The notes: generated by a model from the letters alone, not told the origin. A DNA stretch of 64,000 nt from Labilibaculum euxinicum (GCF_009795715.1 NZ_WTCR01000003.1:392312-456311); one strand, 5' to 3'; shown: positions 34,416 to 43,993, counted from the stretch's first letter. A program made the numbers and translations.

Positions 34416-35300
34416 ATGAAATTAACAACAATTATAGGAGCAGTTACTCTTTTCTTTGCTTTTGGCTGCAGTCAAAATGAAGCCGATTCGGATGCTTTTG
34501 GAAATTTTGAGGCTACAGAGTATATGATTTCAGCTGAAAACAGCGGTAAAATACTTGCTCTTGATGTAAATGAGGGAGATGTTTTCTCAGAGGCAAAACA
34601 AGTTGGAGTTATTGATACCACTCAGTTGTATCTGCAAAGAGAGCAGTTAAAAGCACAAAAGTCAGCTGTGGCCTCAGGAGTGAAGAATATCCTTTCTCGA
34701 ATCGCGGTTTATCAGGAACAGATTTCTATCCTTGAAAAAGATAAATCAAGAATTGATAAAATGTTTGCAGACGGTGCAGCAACCAGCAAAGAAGTTGATG
34801 ATGTTAATGGTGGAATTTTGCTTGCTCAGAAGCAGATACAAGCGGTTAAAACTGAGAATGCCAAGGTTTTGGGAGAGTTGGAGAGTCTTGATCGAAAAAT
34901 TGAATCTTTAAACGATTTAATTGAGAAAAGTAAGATATATGTGCCAGAGGCCGCTACGGTTTTGGAAAAATATCATGAAGCTTATGAAATGGTGAATACA
35001 GGAACACCACTATTTAAACTAGCCGATTTAAGTTCGCTTGATTTACGGGTTTATATTAGTGGTGATCAGCTTTCAGAAGTTAAAATCGGTCAAGAGGTGA
35101 AGGTTTTGATTGATAAGAATAAGGTGGAGAATGAAACGCTTCAGGGAAAAGTGATCTGGATATCTTCCCAATCTGAATTTACACCCAAAATTATCCAAAC
35201 AAAAAAAGAGCGCGTGAAATTGGTTTATGCTGTTAAGATTAAGGTGGTAAATGACGGACGTTTGAAGATTGGAATGCCGGGTGAAATTAGATTCAAATAG
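34416..35300 (+). CDS. HlyD/YbhG-type membrane fusion lipoprotein
   Basis: The 294-residue periplasmic adaptor has a lipobox ending at Cys18 (FFAFGC). The biotinyl-lipoyl-like half-motifs are YMISAENSGKILALDVNEGDVFSEAKQVGVID (about 36-67) and the later YVPEAATVLEKYHEAYEMVNTGTPLFKLADLSSLDLRVYI. Between them is one long coiled-coil hairpin (about 70-175). A beta-barrel domain ends the chain (EVKIGQEVKVLIDKNK, GMPGEIRFK). It connects the ABC-2 permeases to the TolC-like channel. It is 3 bp from the first ATPase gene. Confidence 0.88.
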   Translation: MKLTTIIGAVTLFFAFGCSQNEADSDAFGNFEATEYMISAENSGKILALDVNEGDVFSEAKQVGVIDTTQLYLQREQLKAQKSAVASGVKNILSRIAVYQEQISILEKDKSRIDKMFADGAATSKEVDDVNGGILLAQKQIQAVKTENAKVLGELESLDRKIESLNDLIEKSKIYVPEAATVLEKYHEAYEMVNTGTPLFKLADLSSLDLRVYISGDQLSEVKIGQEVKVLIDKNKVENETLQGKVIWISSQSEFTPKIIQTKKERVKLVYAVKIKVVNDGRLKIGMPGEIRFK

Positions 35301-35303
35301 CAT

Positions 35304-36230
35304 ATGAACTCTACTGTTAGCATAAATAATTTATCGAAATCTTACGGTGACGTTTCAGCTCTTAAAGAAATTAATCTGAATATTAAATCGGGAGAATTGT
35401 TCGGATTAATAGGACCGGATGGGGCAGGTAAAACAACATTGTTTCGTTTGCTTGCGACTCTCTTGCTTCCCGATTCAGGTTCAGCAGCATTGTGCGGTTT
35501 CGAGATGGTGAAGGAGTACAGGCATATTAGAAATATATTAGGTTATATGCCGGGTAAATTTTCTCTTTATCAGGATTTAACGGTCTTGGAAAATCTTAAC
35601 TTCTTCGCAACAGTTTTCAATACCCGAATTGAAGACAATATGGACATGATTCGTGATATTTGGGTGCAGATTGAACCATTTAAGGACAGACCGGCGGGCA
35701 AATTATCGGGCGGAATGAAGCAAAAACTGGCTCTTTGCTGTGCGCTGATTCATCAGCCAAAAATATTGCTTTTAGATGAACCTACAACCGGTGTTGATGC
35801 TGTTTCGAGAAGTGAGTTTTGGCAAATGCTGAAAGGTTTGAAATCAAAAGGGATCACTATAGTTGTGGCTACTCCTTATATGGATGAGGCAAATTTGTGC
35901 GAGCGGGTTGCGCTTATGCAATCAGGCGAAATTCTAAGTTTGGATAGTCCATCTGGTATAATTGCCAGTTTCGAAAAAGATTTGTACTCTTTTGAGGCAA
36001 AAGATACCTATCAGCTTTTGTTGAATTTACGCGCTTATCCATTTGTTAATTCTGTTTTTTTATTTGGCCAAAGTGTTCATTATACAGATGTTCGGGATGA
36101 TTTTGTCCTGTCGGATTTGAAAGATTATCTGAAATCGAAAGGGCAGGATCATGTTGAAATTAAACAAATTGCGGCAGGTATAGAGGATTGTTTTATGGCT
36201 TTGAGTCAACAAAATACTGTTCAGAAATGA
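35304..36230 (+). CDS. ABC-2 type exporter ATPase, first (YbhF N-half-like)
   Basis: The 308-residue ATPase has Walker A GPDGAGKTT (about 37-45), signature LSGGMKQKLALCCAL (about 135), and Walker B ILLLDEPTTGVD. The switch region reads VVATPYMDEAN, so the usual H-loop His is replaced by Pro. A C-terminal extension (about 220-308) follows. The four-base ATGA overlap with the next ATPase gene implies coupled translation and a heterodimer. In E. coli the equivalent two halves are fused as YbhF; here they are separate genes. Confidence 0.92.
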   Translation: MNSTVSINNLSKSYGDVSALKEINLNIKSGELFGLIGPDGAGKTTLFRLLATLLLPDSGSAALCGFEMVKEYRHIRNILGYMPGKFSLYQDLTVLENLNFFATVFNTRIEDNMDMIRDIWVQIEPFKDRPAGKLSGGMKQKLALCCALIHQPKILLLDEPTTGVDAVSRSEFWQMLKGLKSKGITIVVATPYMDEANLCERVALMQSGEILSLDSPSGIIASFEKDLYSFEAKDTYQLLLNLRAYPFVNSVFLFGQSVHYTDVRDDFVLSDLKDYLKSKGQDHVEIKQIAAGIEDCFMALSQQNTVQK

Positions 36231-36973
36231 ATTCAGATAAAAAAGTAATATCAGTAAGGAATTTGACTAAAAAGTTTGGCTCGTTTACAGCAAATGATGA
36301 TTTGTCATTTGATGTATATCAGGGTGAGATTTTTGGCTTTTTGGGTGCAAACGGAGCGGGAAAGACAACTGCAATGAAAATTTTGTGTGGTCTTTCGTAT
36401 CCAACATCCGGAGAGATAATGGTTGCCGGCTTAGATGTTTACAAACAAAGGGAAGAACTGAAAAGAAATATTGGCTACATGAGTCAGAAGTTTTCATTGT
36501 ACGAGGATTTAACGGTATTTGAGAATATTCGTTTCTATGCCGGTATTTATGGGATGTCATTGAAGGATATCAAGTTGAAGTCGGATGATTTGTTGAAAAA
36601 ACTGGATTTGGTTCATGCCCGAAATAAAAGAATTGGTGAACTGCCACTTGGTTGGAAGCAGAAACTGGCTTTTTCTGTTGCTATTTTTCACAATCCGGAA
36701 ATCGTGTTTTTAGATGAACCAACCGGAGGGGTTGATCCGGTTACCCGAAGGCAGTTTTGGGATCTGATTTACGAAGCTTCCCGAAATGGAATTACCGTTT
36801 TTGTAACCACTCACTATATGGATGAGGCAGAGTATTGCAACCGGGTTTCAATAATGGTTGACGGAAGAATTGAAGCATTGGATACACCGGAAGGGCTTAA
36901 AAATAAATTCGACGCCAAAGATATGGATGAGGTTTTTCTTCGTTTGGCAAGAAAAAGTAATTACAAAGAGTAA
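36227..36973 (+). CDS. ABC-2 type exporter ATPase, second (YbhF C-half-like)
   Basis: The 248-residue ATPase has Walker A GANGAGKTT, Walker B IVFLDEPTGGVD and a normal H-loop His in FVTTHYMDEAE. Its signature motif is degenerate, reading LPLGWKQKLAFSVAI instead of LSGGQ, as is typical of the second half of YbhF-type proteins. The frame can be extended upstream to a TTG at 36188, but the ATG at 36227 overlaps the preceding stop (ATGA) and begins MNSDKKVISVRNLTKKFG, the normal ATPase start. Confidence 0.92.
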   Translation: MNSDKKVISVRNLTKKFGSFTANDDLSFDVYQGEIFGFLGANGAGKTTAMKILCGLSYPTSGEIMVAGLDVYKQREELKRNIGYMSQKFSLYEDLTVFENIRFYAGIYGMSLKDIKLKSDDLLKKLDLVHARNKRIGELPLGWKQKLAFSVAIFHNPEIVFLDEPTGGVDPVTRRQFWDLIYEASRNGITVFVTTHYMDEAEYCNRVSIMVDGRIEALDTPEGLKNKFDAKDMDEVFLRLARKSNYKE

Positions 36974-37006
36974 GAATCTGAACGGATTTACTAAAAATAT
37001 AAAGAG

Positions 37007-38113
37007 ATGAAACGATTTATCGGTTTTCTGAAAAAAGAATTCTATCACATTTTTCGCGATAAAAGATCGATGCTGATATTATTTGGAATGCCCATTGTGC
37101 AGTTGCTGCTTTTTGGTTTTGTTATCACCAACGACCTTAAAGATGTTAAAATGGCTGTTGTTGATCATTCTAAAGATGAATATACATCTGAAATCATTAA
37201 TAAAATAACCTCTTCGGGTTATTTTAAACTTGTTAAGAGTCTGGATGGCATTGCACAGGTAGATGAGCTTTTCCGAAAAGGAGAAACGAAGCTGGTTTTG
37301 GTGTTTGAGCCTGATTTCGGAAAAAACTTTATTAAAGGATCAAAAGCTTCGGTGCAAATATTGACTGATGCTTCGGAACCGAATATGGCTAGTTTAGAGG
37401 TGAATTATCTTCAGGGAATTCTTCAAAATTACAATCTGGAAATTAATAGAGGAAAGATAGTTCCCAGTCAAATCAGTACTCAAACAAGAATGTATTTTAA
37501 CCCCAATATGGAGAGTGTATACATGTTTGTTCCGGGAATTATGGCCACAATTTTAATGTTGGTTTCTGCCATGATGACTTCTATATCTATAGCACGTGAA
37601 AAGGAAATGGGAACCATGGAGATTTTGCTGGTTTCGCCATTGCGTCCTTTGCAAATCATCTTAGGGAAAGTTACGCCTTATCTGTTTTTATCGTTTATTA
37701 ATGCTTTGGTAATTGTCGGAATGGGCTATTTTGTATTTGGAGTTCCTGTTTTGGGTAGTTTCGCCTTACTTATGGCAGAGAGTCTTTTGTTTATTCTGAT
37801 GGCTCTTTCTTTAGGAATCTTTATTTCAACAGTTTCGGACAGTCAGCAGGTTGCTATGATGCTCTCTATGTTTGCATTAATGCTGCCGACAATTTTGCTT
37901 TCAGGTTTCATTTTCCCTTTACGGAATATGCCTGTACCTCTGCAAATCATCAGTCATATTATTCCACCACGATGGTTCATTATAATCATTAAAAATATCA
38001 TGTTAAAGGGATCCGGATTTGAATTTGTTTGGAAAGAAACCTTAATTCTTATTGGAATGACTGCTGGATTCATTGGTCTTAGCGTCAAAAAGTTTAAAAT
38101 CAGATTGGAGTAA
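37007..38113 (+). CDS. ABC-2 type permease, first (YbhS-like)
   Basis: The 368-residue protein begins RFIGFLKKEFYHIFRDKRSMLILFGMPIVQLLLFGFV, an amphipathic helix plus the first membrane segment. It has a periplasmic domain at about 45-170 and five more membrane segments (about 172-365), including SISIAREKEMGTMEILLVSPLRPLQIILGK, the coupling motif of this family. It forms the membrane channel with the next gene's product. It lies 33 bp after the second ATPase gene. Confidence 0.9.
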   Translation: MKRFIGFLKKEFYHIFRDKRSMLILFGMPIVQLLLFGFVITNDLKDVKMAVVDHSKDEYTSEIINKITSSGYFKLVKSLDGIAQVDELFRKGETKLVLVFEPDFGKNFIKGSKASVQILTDASEPNMASLEVNYLQGILQNYNLEINRGKIVPSQISTQTRMYFNPNMESVYMFVPGIMATILMLVSAMMTSISIAREKEMGTMEILLVSPLRPLQIILGKVTPYLFLSFINALVIVGMGYFVFGVPVLGSFALLMAESLLFILMALSLGIFISTVSDSQQVAMMLSMFALMLPTILLSGFIFPLRNMPVPLQIISHIIPPRWFIIIIKNIMLKGSGFEFVWKETLILIGMTAGFIGLSVKKFKIRLE

Positions 38114-38160
38114 TACCCATCGAGATTTAAATTTATTTTTAACTGCAATGTAAATAAAAG

Positions 38161-39279
38161 ATGCGCACTATAAAATTCATATTACAAAAAGAGTTTCTTC
38201 AGATTTTTAGAAACAAGAGTATGTTGCCTGTAATTTTTGTTATGCCAATTATTCAGCTTTGTGTATTGGTATTTGCAGCAACTTACGAAATGAAAAACAC
38301 CAATCTGTTTGTTGTTGATAAAGATCTTTCCAGCCATTCCCGTGAACTGATTTCCAAATTTAACGGTTCTCCTTTTTTTACCGTTAAGGATATCGATTTT
38401 TCGATTAATAACGCTGAAGATGAGCTTTTAAAGGACGATGTTGATGCGATTCTGGTTTTTGAAAATGGCTTTGGAAAGTTGGTGGATAAAAAAGAACCTG
38501 CAGAGGTTCAGGTGTTGGTAAATGCAATAGATGCCAGTGCTGCCGGATTATACAATGCCTATATTTTATCGGTAATACAGGAATATAATTTGCAGCTCAA
38601 AGCTAAACTTCAGATTGTAGGAAAAGACAACGGAATTCATTTGGTTCAAAATACATATTCCTTTTTGTTTAATCCTGAAATGAAATACATTCCCTATATG
38701 CTGCCCGGAATTCTGGTTTTATTGGTGACTGTAATTGGCTTGTTTTTATCTGCAATGAATGTGGTGCGCGAAAAGGAAATTGGGACTATCGAACAAATTA
38801 ATGTGACACCAATTAAAAAATATCAATTCCTTATTGGAAAGCTAATCCCGTTTTTAGTGATTGGTTTTTTTGAACTGGGAGTTGGTTTACTACTTGCTGC
38901 ATTTGTGTTCAAAATTCCAATTTTAGGTTCGGTTTGGTTAATTTATTTAGTTGCATTTGTTTATCTGCTTACTATTTTAGGAATTGGCTTATTAATATCA
39001 ACCCAAACCGATACGCAGCAACAAGCTATGTTTATTGCCTGGTTTTTCATGATTATTTTTATCATGATGAGTGGGTTGTTTACGCCCACAGATAGTATGC
39101 CCATGTGGGGACAAAAACTGAATTATTTAAATCCTGTCGCTTATTTCATTAAAATAATTAGAATGATTATGCTGAAGGGATCCGGATTTATGGATGTTGC
39201 AAAGGAGTTAGGTATTCTGGGAGTGTACGCTGTTTCAATACTAGGGATTGCCGTAAATCGGTATCGAAAGGTTGCTTAA
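38161..39279 (+). CDS. ABC-2 type permease, second (YbhR-like)
   Basis: The 372-residue protein is a paralogue of the preceding permease with the same plan: RTIKFILQKEFLQIFRNKSMLPVIFVMPIIQLCVLVF, an external domain to about 175, then five membrane segments with VVREKEIGTIEQINVTPIKKYQFLIGK. The closing segments of both permeases contain IIRMIMLKGSGF or IIKNIMLKGSGF, showing common origin. It ends the TetR-exporter operon; no strong terminator follows. Confidence 0.9.
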   Translation: MRTIKFILQKEFLQIFRNKSMLPVIFVMPIIQLCVLVFAATYEMKNTNLFVVDKDLSSHSRELISKFNGSPFFTVKDIDFSINNAEDELLKDDVDAILVFENGFGKLVDKKEPAEVQVLVNAIDASAAGLYNAYILSVIQEYNLQLKAKLQIVGKDNGIHLVQNTYSFLFNPEMKYIPYMLPGILVLLVTVIGLFLSAMNVVREKEIGTIEQINVTPIKKYQFLIGKLIPFLVIGFFELGVGLLLAAFVFKIPILGSVWLIYLVAFVYLLTILGIGLLISTQTDTQQQAMFIAWFFMIIFIMMSGLFTPTDSMPMWGQKLNYLNPVAYFIKIIRMIMLKGSGFMDVAKELGILGVYAVSILGIAVNRYRKVA

Positions 39280-39511
39280 TAACGTTGGTTTTTGTCTGAT
39301 TCTGAAGGAAGCTTACAAAGTCTTGACTTTGTGCGATTATAGTCTGCTTGTAAATTGGATGAGTTAACTGATCACTCTATTTTACTGAAGTTGAATGTTG
39401 AATTTATTGAAACAGGGGATTATTTACCGGTAAAAATGTGGCGTTAACCTATTTCCAATTTCATGTTTTGTCAATATAATTTTATTTTGAAATCTATTTA
39501 AATCTTCCATC

Positions 39512-40798
39512 ATGTTTGCAGAACATTATAAATTTCATGAGCCATTACATTTGGAGTTTCTTAAAATTGAAAGGAAGCGGGCCGGTATTATTTTAGTTCT
39601 TTTCCTAATCAGCTCTGTGTTAATTCCAGTGCTGCATCATTTAAGTCCTAATTTATTGAGAGCCTCTTTGAATAACAAAAAGTTTGTTGATTCGATGCTC
39701 TTTTGGTGGATGATTTTTTTCTTGTTCGAAATTTTTGTGTTTATCCGGATGAATTGGCTCATTAGAAACAAGCGCTCCATTTCTAAGAAAGTTTTGATTC
39801 CCAATTTAATTATGGAGTTTGGATTACCTGCCGTTATTCTACTTAATGCAATAAAATATGACAACTCACTTTTGCTGTTGGAATACGATGGGTTTACTTT
39901 TTATTTTTTGCTTTTGATGCTGTCGGCAATGCATCTTGATTTTAAGATATCTCTGGGGGCCGGCATATTGGCTTGCATTGGATATTGGGGTGTTTCTTAC
40001 TGGGGGATACAATTTTTGAAACCTGTTGGTGATGTTGAGCAAATGATTGAAATTTATTTGATGAGGAGTATGGGATTATTGTCAGCAGGAATAGTTGCAG
40101 GCGTGGTTGCTGCAGAAATACGAAAGAGGGTGAATAATCTGCTGAAAGCAAAAGATGATCAAAATGAAATGGAATCTCTTCTTGGTCAGCAGTTATCAAC
40201 ACATATAGCGAAAGAATTGATTTTGCATAAAAATGATAAGGTGGGGCAAAAAATGACAGGATCTATTATGTTCATGGATATTCGTAATTTCACATCAATG
40301 GCCGATCAGCAAAGCCCTGAAGAAACTATCGAATTTCAAAATGCAATTTTTGATCCTCTTATCCGGATTATCGAGAAGAATAATGGAATTATTCACCAAA
40401 TATTGGGGGATGGATTCATGGCTTCTTTTGGTGTTGCAGTTGAAAATCCAAATCATGTGGTTGATGCATATTGTGCGGGTGTTCAAATAGCCGAAGTTAT
40501 TAATCATTGCAGGAATGAAATAAACGGTGATAAAACCCGTGTTGGTATAGGTCTTCATTGTGGCGAAGTAATTACGGGGAATATAGGGAATGAAATCCGT
40601 AAACAATTTTCCATTGCGGGCAAAAATGTAATAATAGCTTCCCGAATAGAACAATTAAATAAGCAATTCGATTCACAATTTTTAGTGAGCAGGGCAGTCG
40701 CTGATCAATTAAATGGCAATCGTAATACTTTAATTGATCTTGGAAAAATTAAGATGAAAGGAATTGACGAAAAAATTGAATTGTTTCAGGTGGTATAA
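39512..40798 (+). CDS. Membrane-bound class III adenylate/guanylate cyclase-like protein
   Basis: The 428-residue protein has about six membrane segments in residues 25-210, then a cyclase catalytic domain (about 245-428). Metal-binding Asp residues are in SIMFMDIRNFTSMADQ and ILGDGFMASFGV, and VGIGLHCGEVITGNIG is normal. The catalytic-loop segment reads FSIAGKNVIIASRIEQLNK: the Arg is present, but the Asn that stabilises the transition state in well-studied cyclases (VN-x3-R) is replaced by Ile. The substrate-specificity position is Ser rather than Asp. Similar loops occur, as I recall, in other Bacteroidota homologues, so this may be a subfamily trait. Whether it makes cAMP, cGMP or neither is open. 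Confidence 0.85.
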   Translation: MFAEHYKFHEPLHLEFLKIERKRAGIILVLFLISSVLIPVLHHLSPNLLRASLNNKKFVDSMLFWWMIFFLFEIFVFIRMNWLIRNKRSISKKVLIPNLIMEFGLPAVILLNAIKYDNSLLLLEYDGFTFYFLLLMLSAMHLDFKISLGAGILACIGYWGVSYWGIQFLKPVGDVEQMIEIYLMRSMGLLSAGIVAGVVAAEIRKRVNNLLKAKDDQNEMESLLGQQLSTHIAKELILHKNDKVGQKMTGSIMFMDIRNFTSMADQQSPEETIEFQNAIFDPLIRIIEKNNGIIHQILGDGFMASFGVAVENPNHVVDAYCAGVQIAEVINHCRNEINGDKTRVGIGLHCGEVITGNIGNEIRKQFSIAGKNVIIASRIEQLNKQFDSQFLVSRAVADQLNGNRNTLIDLGKIKMKGIDEKIELFQVV

Positions 40799-40860
40799 TT
40801 CATTAAAAACCAGCATTCCTGACATCAAGCAACTTCAGTTTTGTTTTTATCCTCGCGTAT

Positions 40861-40887
40861 AAAACAGCTTCTATTCTGTTTTTTTTC
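40861..40887 (+). terminator. Probable terminator after the cyclase gene
   Basis: AAAACAG (40861-40867) pairs with CTGTTTT (40876-40882), followed by further Ts. It lies 62 bp after the cyclase stop. Confidence 0.55.
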
Positions 40888-40983
40888 ATTTTAAATACCA
40901 TTTTATTCATAATTATGCTTTTCAGATTGCTTTAAAGTAGATGAACTTACACCTTTATATATGGCTTGATTTTGTTCAATTGA

Positions 40984-41014
40984 CTTGTTTTGGTGATTAA
41001 ATAAATTATATTTG
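40984..41014 (+). promoter_or_regulatory. Candidate promoter of the serine hydrolase gene
   Basis: CTTG (40984-40987), 19 bp, then TATATTTG (41007-41014) fits the Bacteroidota pattern with one mismatch in the -33 box. It leaves an untranslated leader of roughly 160 bases. The rest of the 383-bp gap (40799-41181) holds only the terminator above and AT-rich sequence. Confidence 0.45.
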
Positions 41015-41181
41015 CGATAAAAATCCCTATTTTTAATATTTATAAATAGAGGCTAATTTAGAATGGTATTACGAAAAAATATAAACATTTTTGTACTCTT
41101 AATAGTAGAAAGAATGTACTGGCTTGTTGCTGGGATGAGTTGTGATGTTGAAATATAACAAGTTGAATCAAATTACATTTA

Positions 41182-42522
41182 ATGATTGTAAGAAGATTAG
41201 TATCAATAATTATCGTTGTCGTTCTGGTTATTCTTGACCAGACGTTAAGTTTCTCTACACAGGAAGCTCCCGCTGTGCCGATCAATAACAGTATCGAAGC
41301 AGTGTCTCATAGAATTTCAAATAAATTATCTGATTGCGATCAAACTAAAAGGGCTGATAAAATACTAAATCGCTTTTTAAGGAGGTGGGAAGTAGCAGGC
41401 GCAACCGTTGCTATTGTTAAAGATGGTAAATTGGTTTTTGCGAAAGGCTATGGTTATTCTGATGTGGATAAAGAGAAAGAGGTTGTGCCATCCAGTTTGT
41501 TTCGAATTGCGAGCGTTTCTAAATTGGTTACTGCAACAGCAATTATGAAATTGCAGGAGGAAGGTAAATTACATTTAGATGATTATGTTTTTGGGGAACA
41601 TGGTATTCTGAATGATGAGGCGTATAGCAACATTAAGGATAGGCGAACCAAAAGAATTACTGTGGAGCATTTACTGCGTCATTCATCTGGATTTTCAAGC
41701 AAATACGGAGATCCAATGTTTTTGCCTTTGGCGATAGCGAAAAAAATGAATGTTGAACCACCAATCGATGCTCAAACTACGATTCAGTTTGCTTTATCAA
41801 GAAGATTAAGCTTTACACCCGGAACCAGAGGGAGTTATTCTAACCTGGGTTACGCTATTCTCGAGAAAGTAATTGAGAAACTGGCTGAAGAACCCTATGA
41901 GGCATATGTTCAAGCTCATATTTTAAATCCTTCGGGAATTTTTGATATGCATTTAGGGAAAAGCCTTCAAAAGGATCACTTCCCTAATGAGGTAAATTAT
42001 TACGAGCAGTCTGATGCGATTAAAATTTCTTCGTTTGACGGATCTGGAAAAACTGTTTTTAGAAGCAATGGTGGAAATAATTTGGAAGTTCTTGGAGGTG
42101 CGGGTGGTTGGATTGCATCGGGCGCTGAACTGATTAAATTTATGATGGCCATTGATGGTGATGATACTCTTCCAGACATTCTTTCCAAGAAAAGCATAAA
42201 ATATATGACTACGCCAAATAAGCTTGGGCATAGCCCAATTGGCTGGAAAGGAACCCGAGGGGATGGTACATGGTGGAGAACCGGTACTTTAGCAGGAAGT
42301 TCAGCTTTGTTAAAGCACTATAAAAATGGCGTAAGCTATGTAATCATTACAAATAGTTCTACTTGGCGCGGATCCGATTTTACTAAGGATTTAAGTGTGC
42401 TGATGACTCAATTTTTAAGGTCGGTAAAGGAATGGCCGGATCATGATCTTTTTAATCATTTTGAAGCCCGCCAAGAGGTAATTGCTCTTGATAAATTGCC
42501 GTCCTATCAAGATTGGAGCTAA
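41182..42522 (+). CDS. Serine hydrolase of the beta-lactamase (class C/PBP-like) family
   Basis: The 446-residue protein has an N-terminal signal or anchor segment (about 6-26, LVSIIIVVVLVILDQTLSFS). The catalytic SxxK is SVSK in FRIASVSKLVTATAIMKL (about 111-114). The Tyr-x-Asn motif is YSN in GTRGSYSNLGYAILEKVIEKL, and the C-terminal motif region is WWRTGTLAGSSALL. These fit the AmpC/EstB/D-aminopeptidase superfamily, acting in the periplasm on an ester or amide. A true antibiotic-resistance role cannot be inferred, as most such family members are esterases or peptidases. It stands alone between two intergenic regions. Confidence 0.88.
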   Translation: MIVRRLVSIIIVVVLVILDQTLSFSTQEAPAVPINNSIEAVSHRISNKLSDCDQTKRADKILNRFLRRWEVAGATVAIVKDGKLVFAKGYGYSDVDKEKEVVPSSLFRIASVSKLVTATAIMKLQEEGKLHLDDYVFGEHGILNDEAYSNIKDRRTKRITVEHLLRHSSGFSSKYGDPMFLPLAIAKKMNVEPPIDAQTTIQFALSRRLSFTPGTRGSYSNLGYAILEKVIEKLAEEPYEAYVQAHILNPSGIFDMHLGKSLQKDHFPNEVNYYEQSDAIKISSFDGSGKTVFRSNGGNNLEVLGGAGGWIASGAELIKFMMAIDGDDTLPDILSKKSIKYMTTPNKLGHSPIGWKGTRGDGTWWRTGTLAGSSALLKHYKNGVSYVIITNSSTWRGSDFTKDLSVLMTQFLRSVKEWPDHDLFNHFEARQEVIALDKLPSYQDWS

Positions 42523-42862
42523 ATCTAATTTTTCCACGTTCTCTTTTTCAGAGTAAATTTAGTTTTTGATTGCTCCCAAATTTCATTTGAGTACCCGTCG
42601 TGTTTTTTAATTGTTCATTGAAAGGTTTCGTTGTTATTTGTGTAATGTGGTTTACTTATGCGATTTAGTTGATTACTCAAATAAATTAGATCCTTTCTTT
42701 GTATTTCCAATAAAGTGGTGGGTTTTGTGATAATTTATTACTAAAAACCAAACTAATTAGATAGATTGAAGTAAAATGTCATTAAATGGTATTGAATTCT
42801 AATCAAGTTTGGTATTTTTGCATTCAAATTGAATAATACACAAACACAAACATACTTAACAA
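42523..42862 (+). other. 340-bp gap before buk
   Basis: No coding frame was seen. A weak TCT-rich/AGAG inverted stretch follows the hydrolase stop but is not a convincing terminator. The buk promoter lies at the right end. Confidence 0.4.
42792..42820 (+). promoter_or_regulatory. Probable butyrate kinase promoter
   Basis: TATTTTTG (42813-42820) matches TAnnTTTG exactly; TTGA at 42792-42795 lies 17 bp upstream as a weak -33 element. The start codon is 42 bp downstream of the -7 box. Confidence 0.5.
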
Positions 42863-43939
42863 ATGGAAACTCGTAGAATCTTAGCTATTAATCCTGGCTC
42901 CACATCTACTAAGATCGCTGTATTTCAAGGAGATAAATCTGTCTTTTTGAAAAATATAAAACATTCGAACGAAGAATTGGCTCAGTTTGGTAAAATTTCT
43001 GAACAGTTCGAATTTCGTAAGAATATTATTATGAAAGAGCTTGTAAATGCAGAAATTCAAATAGATTTAATCGAAGCAGTTGTTGGAAGAGGAGGATTGG
43101 TAAAACCAATTGAATCTGGAATTTACTCGGTAAATGAGCGCTTGAAAGAAGATTTAAGAATTGGTGTTCTTGGAGAGCATGCGAGTAATTTAGGTGGTTT
43201 AATAGCCGATAATATTGCTCAGGCATTACCAAGAGCGAAAGCTTATATTGCAGATCCGGTTGTTGTTGATGAAATGATTGATGTTGCCAGAATATCTGGG
43301 CATCCGGAATTTCAAAGAGTGTCTATTTTTCATGCTCTGAATCAGAAAGCAATTGGCCGGGCTTTTGCGCAGTCGGTTGATAAAAAGTATGAGGAAATTA
43401 ATGTGATTGTTGCTCACTTAGGTGGCGGAATTTCTGTAGGTGCTCACTGTAAAGGACGAGTAATTGATGTAAACAATGCTTTAGATGGTGAAGGACCGTT
43501 TTCTCCTGAGAGATCGGGTACGCTTCCTGCCGGAGCATTGGCAAAACTTTGTTTTAGCGGAGACTATACCCTTGAAGATGTAAAAAAGATGATCAAAGGT
43601 GAAGGAGGTTTGGTTGCTCATTTAGGAACAAATGATGCTTATGATGTTGAGTTAAAAGCCAAAGCCGGTGATGCAAATGCAAAATTGATTCAGGATGCTA
43701 TGTCCTATCAAGTTGGGAAATCTATTGGAGAAATGGCAGCAGTTTTAAAAGGTAAGGTGGATGGAATTCTTCTAACTGGTGGAATTGCTCATAATCCTGA
43801 TTTGGTAAATTATATTAAAGAAATGGTTTCCTTTATTGCTCCTGTGGTTGTATATCCCGGAGAAGATGAAATGAAAGCATTGGCAATGAATGGATATATG
43901 GTTCTGCGTGGTGAAATTCAGCCCCGGGAATATTGTTAA
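42863..43939 (+). CDS. buk: Butyrate kinase
   Basis: The 358-residue acetate/butyrate kinase family enzyme converts butyryl phosphate and ADP to butyrate and ATP, the energy-yielding end of butyrate fermentation; branched-chain acyl phosphates are also possible substrates. Motifs: RILAINPGSTSTKIAVFQ (phosphate-binding), RGGLVKPIESGIYSVNERL, and VIVAHLGGGISVGAHCKGRVIDVNNALDGEGPFSPERSG, a block that distinguishes Buk from AckA. The usual partner, phosphotransbutyrylase, is not adjacent. It is monocistronic with its own promoter and terminator. Confidence 0.93.
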   Translation: METRRILAINPGSTSTKIAVFQGDKSVFLKNIKHSNEELAQFGKISEQFEFRKNIIMKELVNAEIQIDLIEAVVGRGGLVKPIESGIYSVNERLKEDLRIGVLGEHASNLGGLIADNIAQALPRAKAYIADPVVVDEMIDVARISGHPEFQRVSIFHALNQKAIGRAFAQSVDKKYEEINVIVAHLGGGISVGAHCKGRVIDVNNALDGEGPFSPERSGTLPAGALAKLCFSGDYTLEDVKKMIKGEGGLVAHLGTNDAYDVELKAKAGDANAKLIQDAMSYQVGKSIGEMAAVLKGKVDGILLTGGIAHNPDLVNYIKEMVSFIAPVVVYPGEDEMKALAMNGYMVLRGEIQPREYC

Positions 43940-43963
43940 TAATATAACAGTCTAATAAAGAAG

Positions 43964-43993
43964 GCCTTCGGTAATGCACCGAAGGCTTTTTTT
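43964..43993 (+). terminator. Intrinsic terminator after buk
   Basis: GCCTTCGGT (43964-43972) pairs with ACCGAAGGC (43978-43986) around AATGC, followed by seven Ts. Confidence 0.93.

Noticed and set aside
41182..42522. Antibiotic-resistance beta-lactamase
   Set aside because: Motifs fit the broad serine hydrolase/PBP-like family; sequence alone does not support a resistance function.
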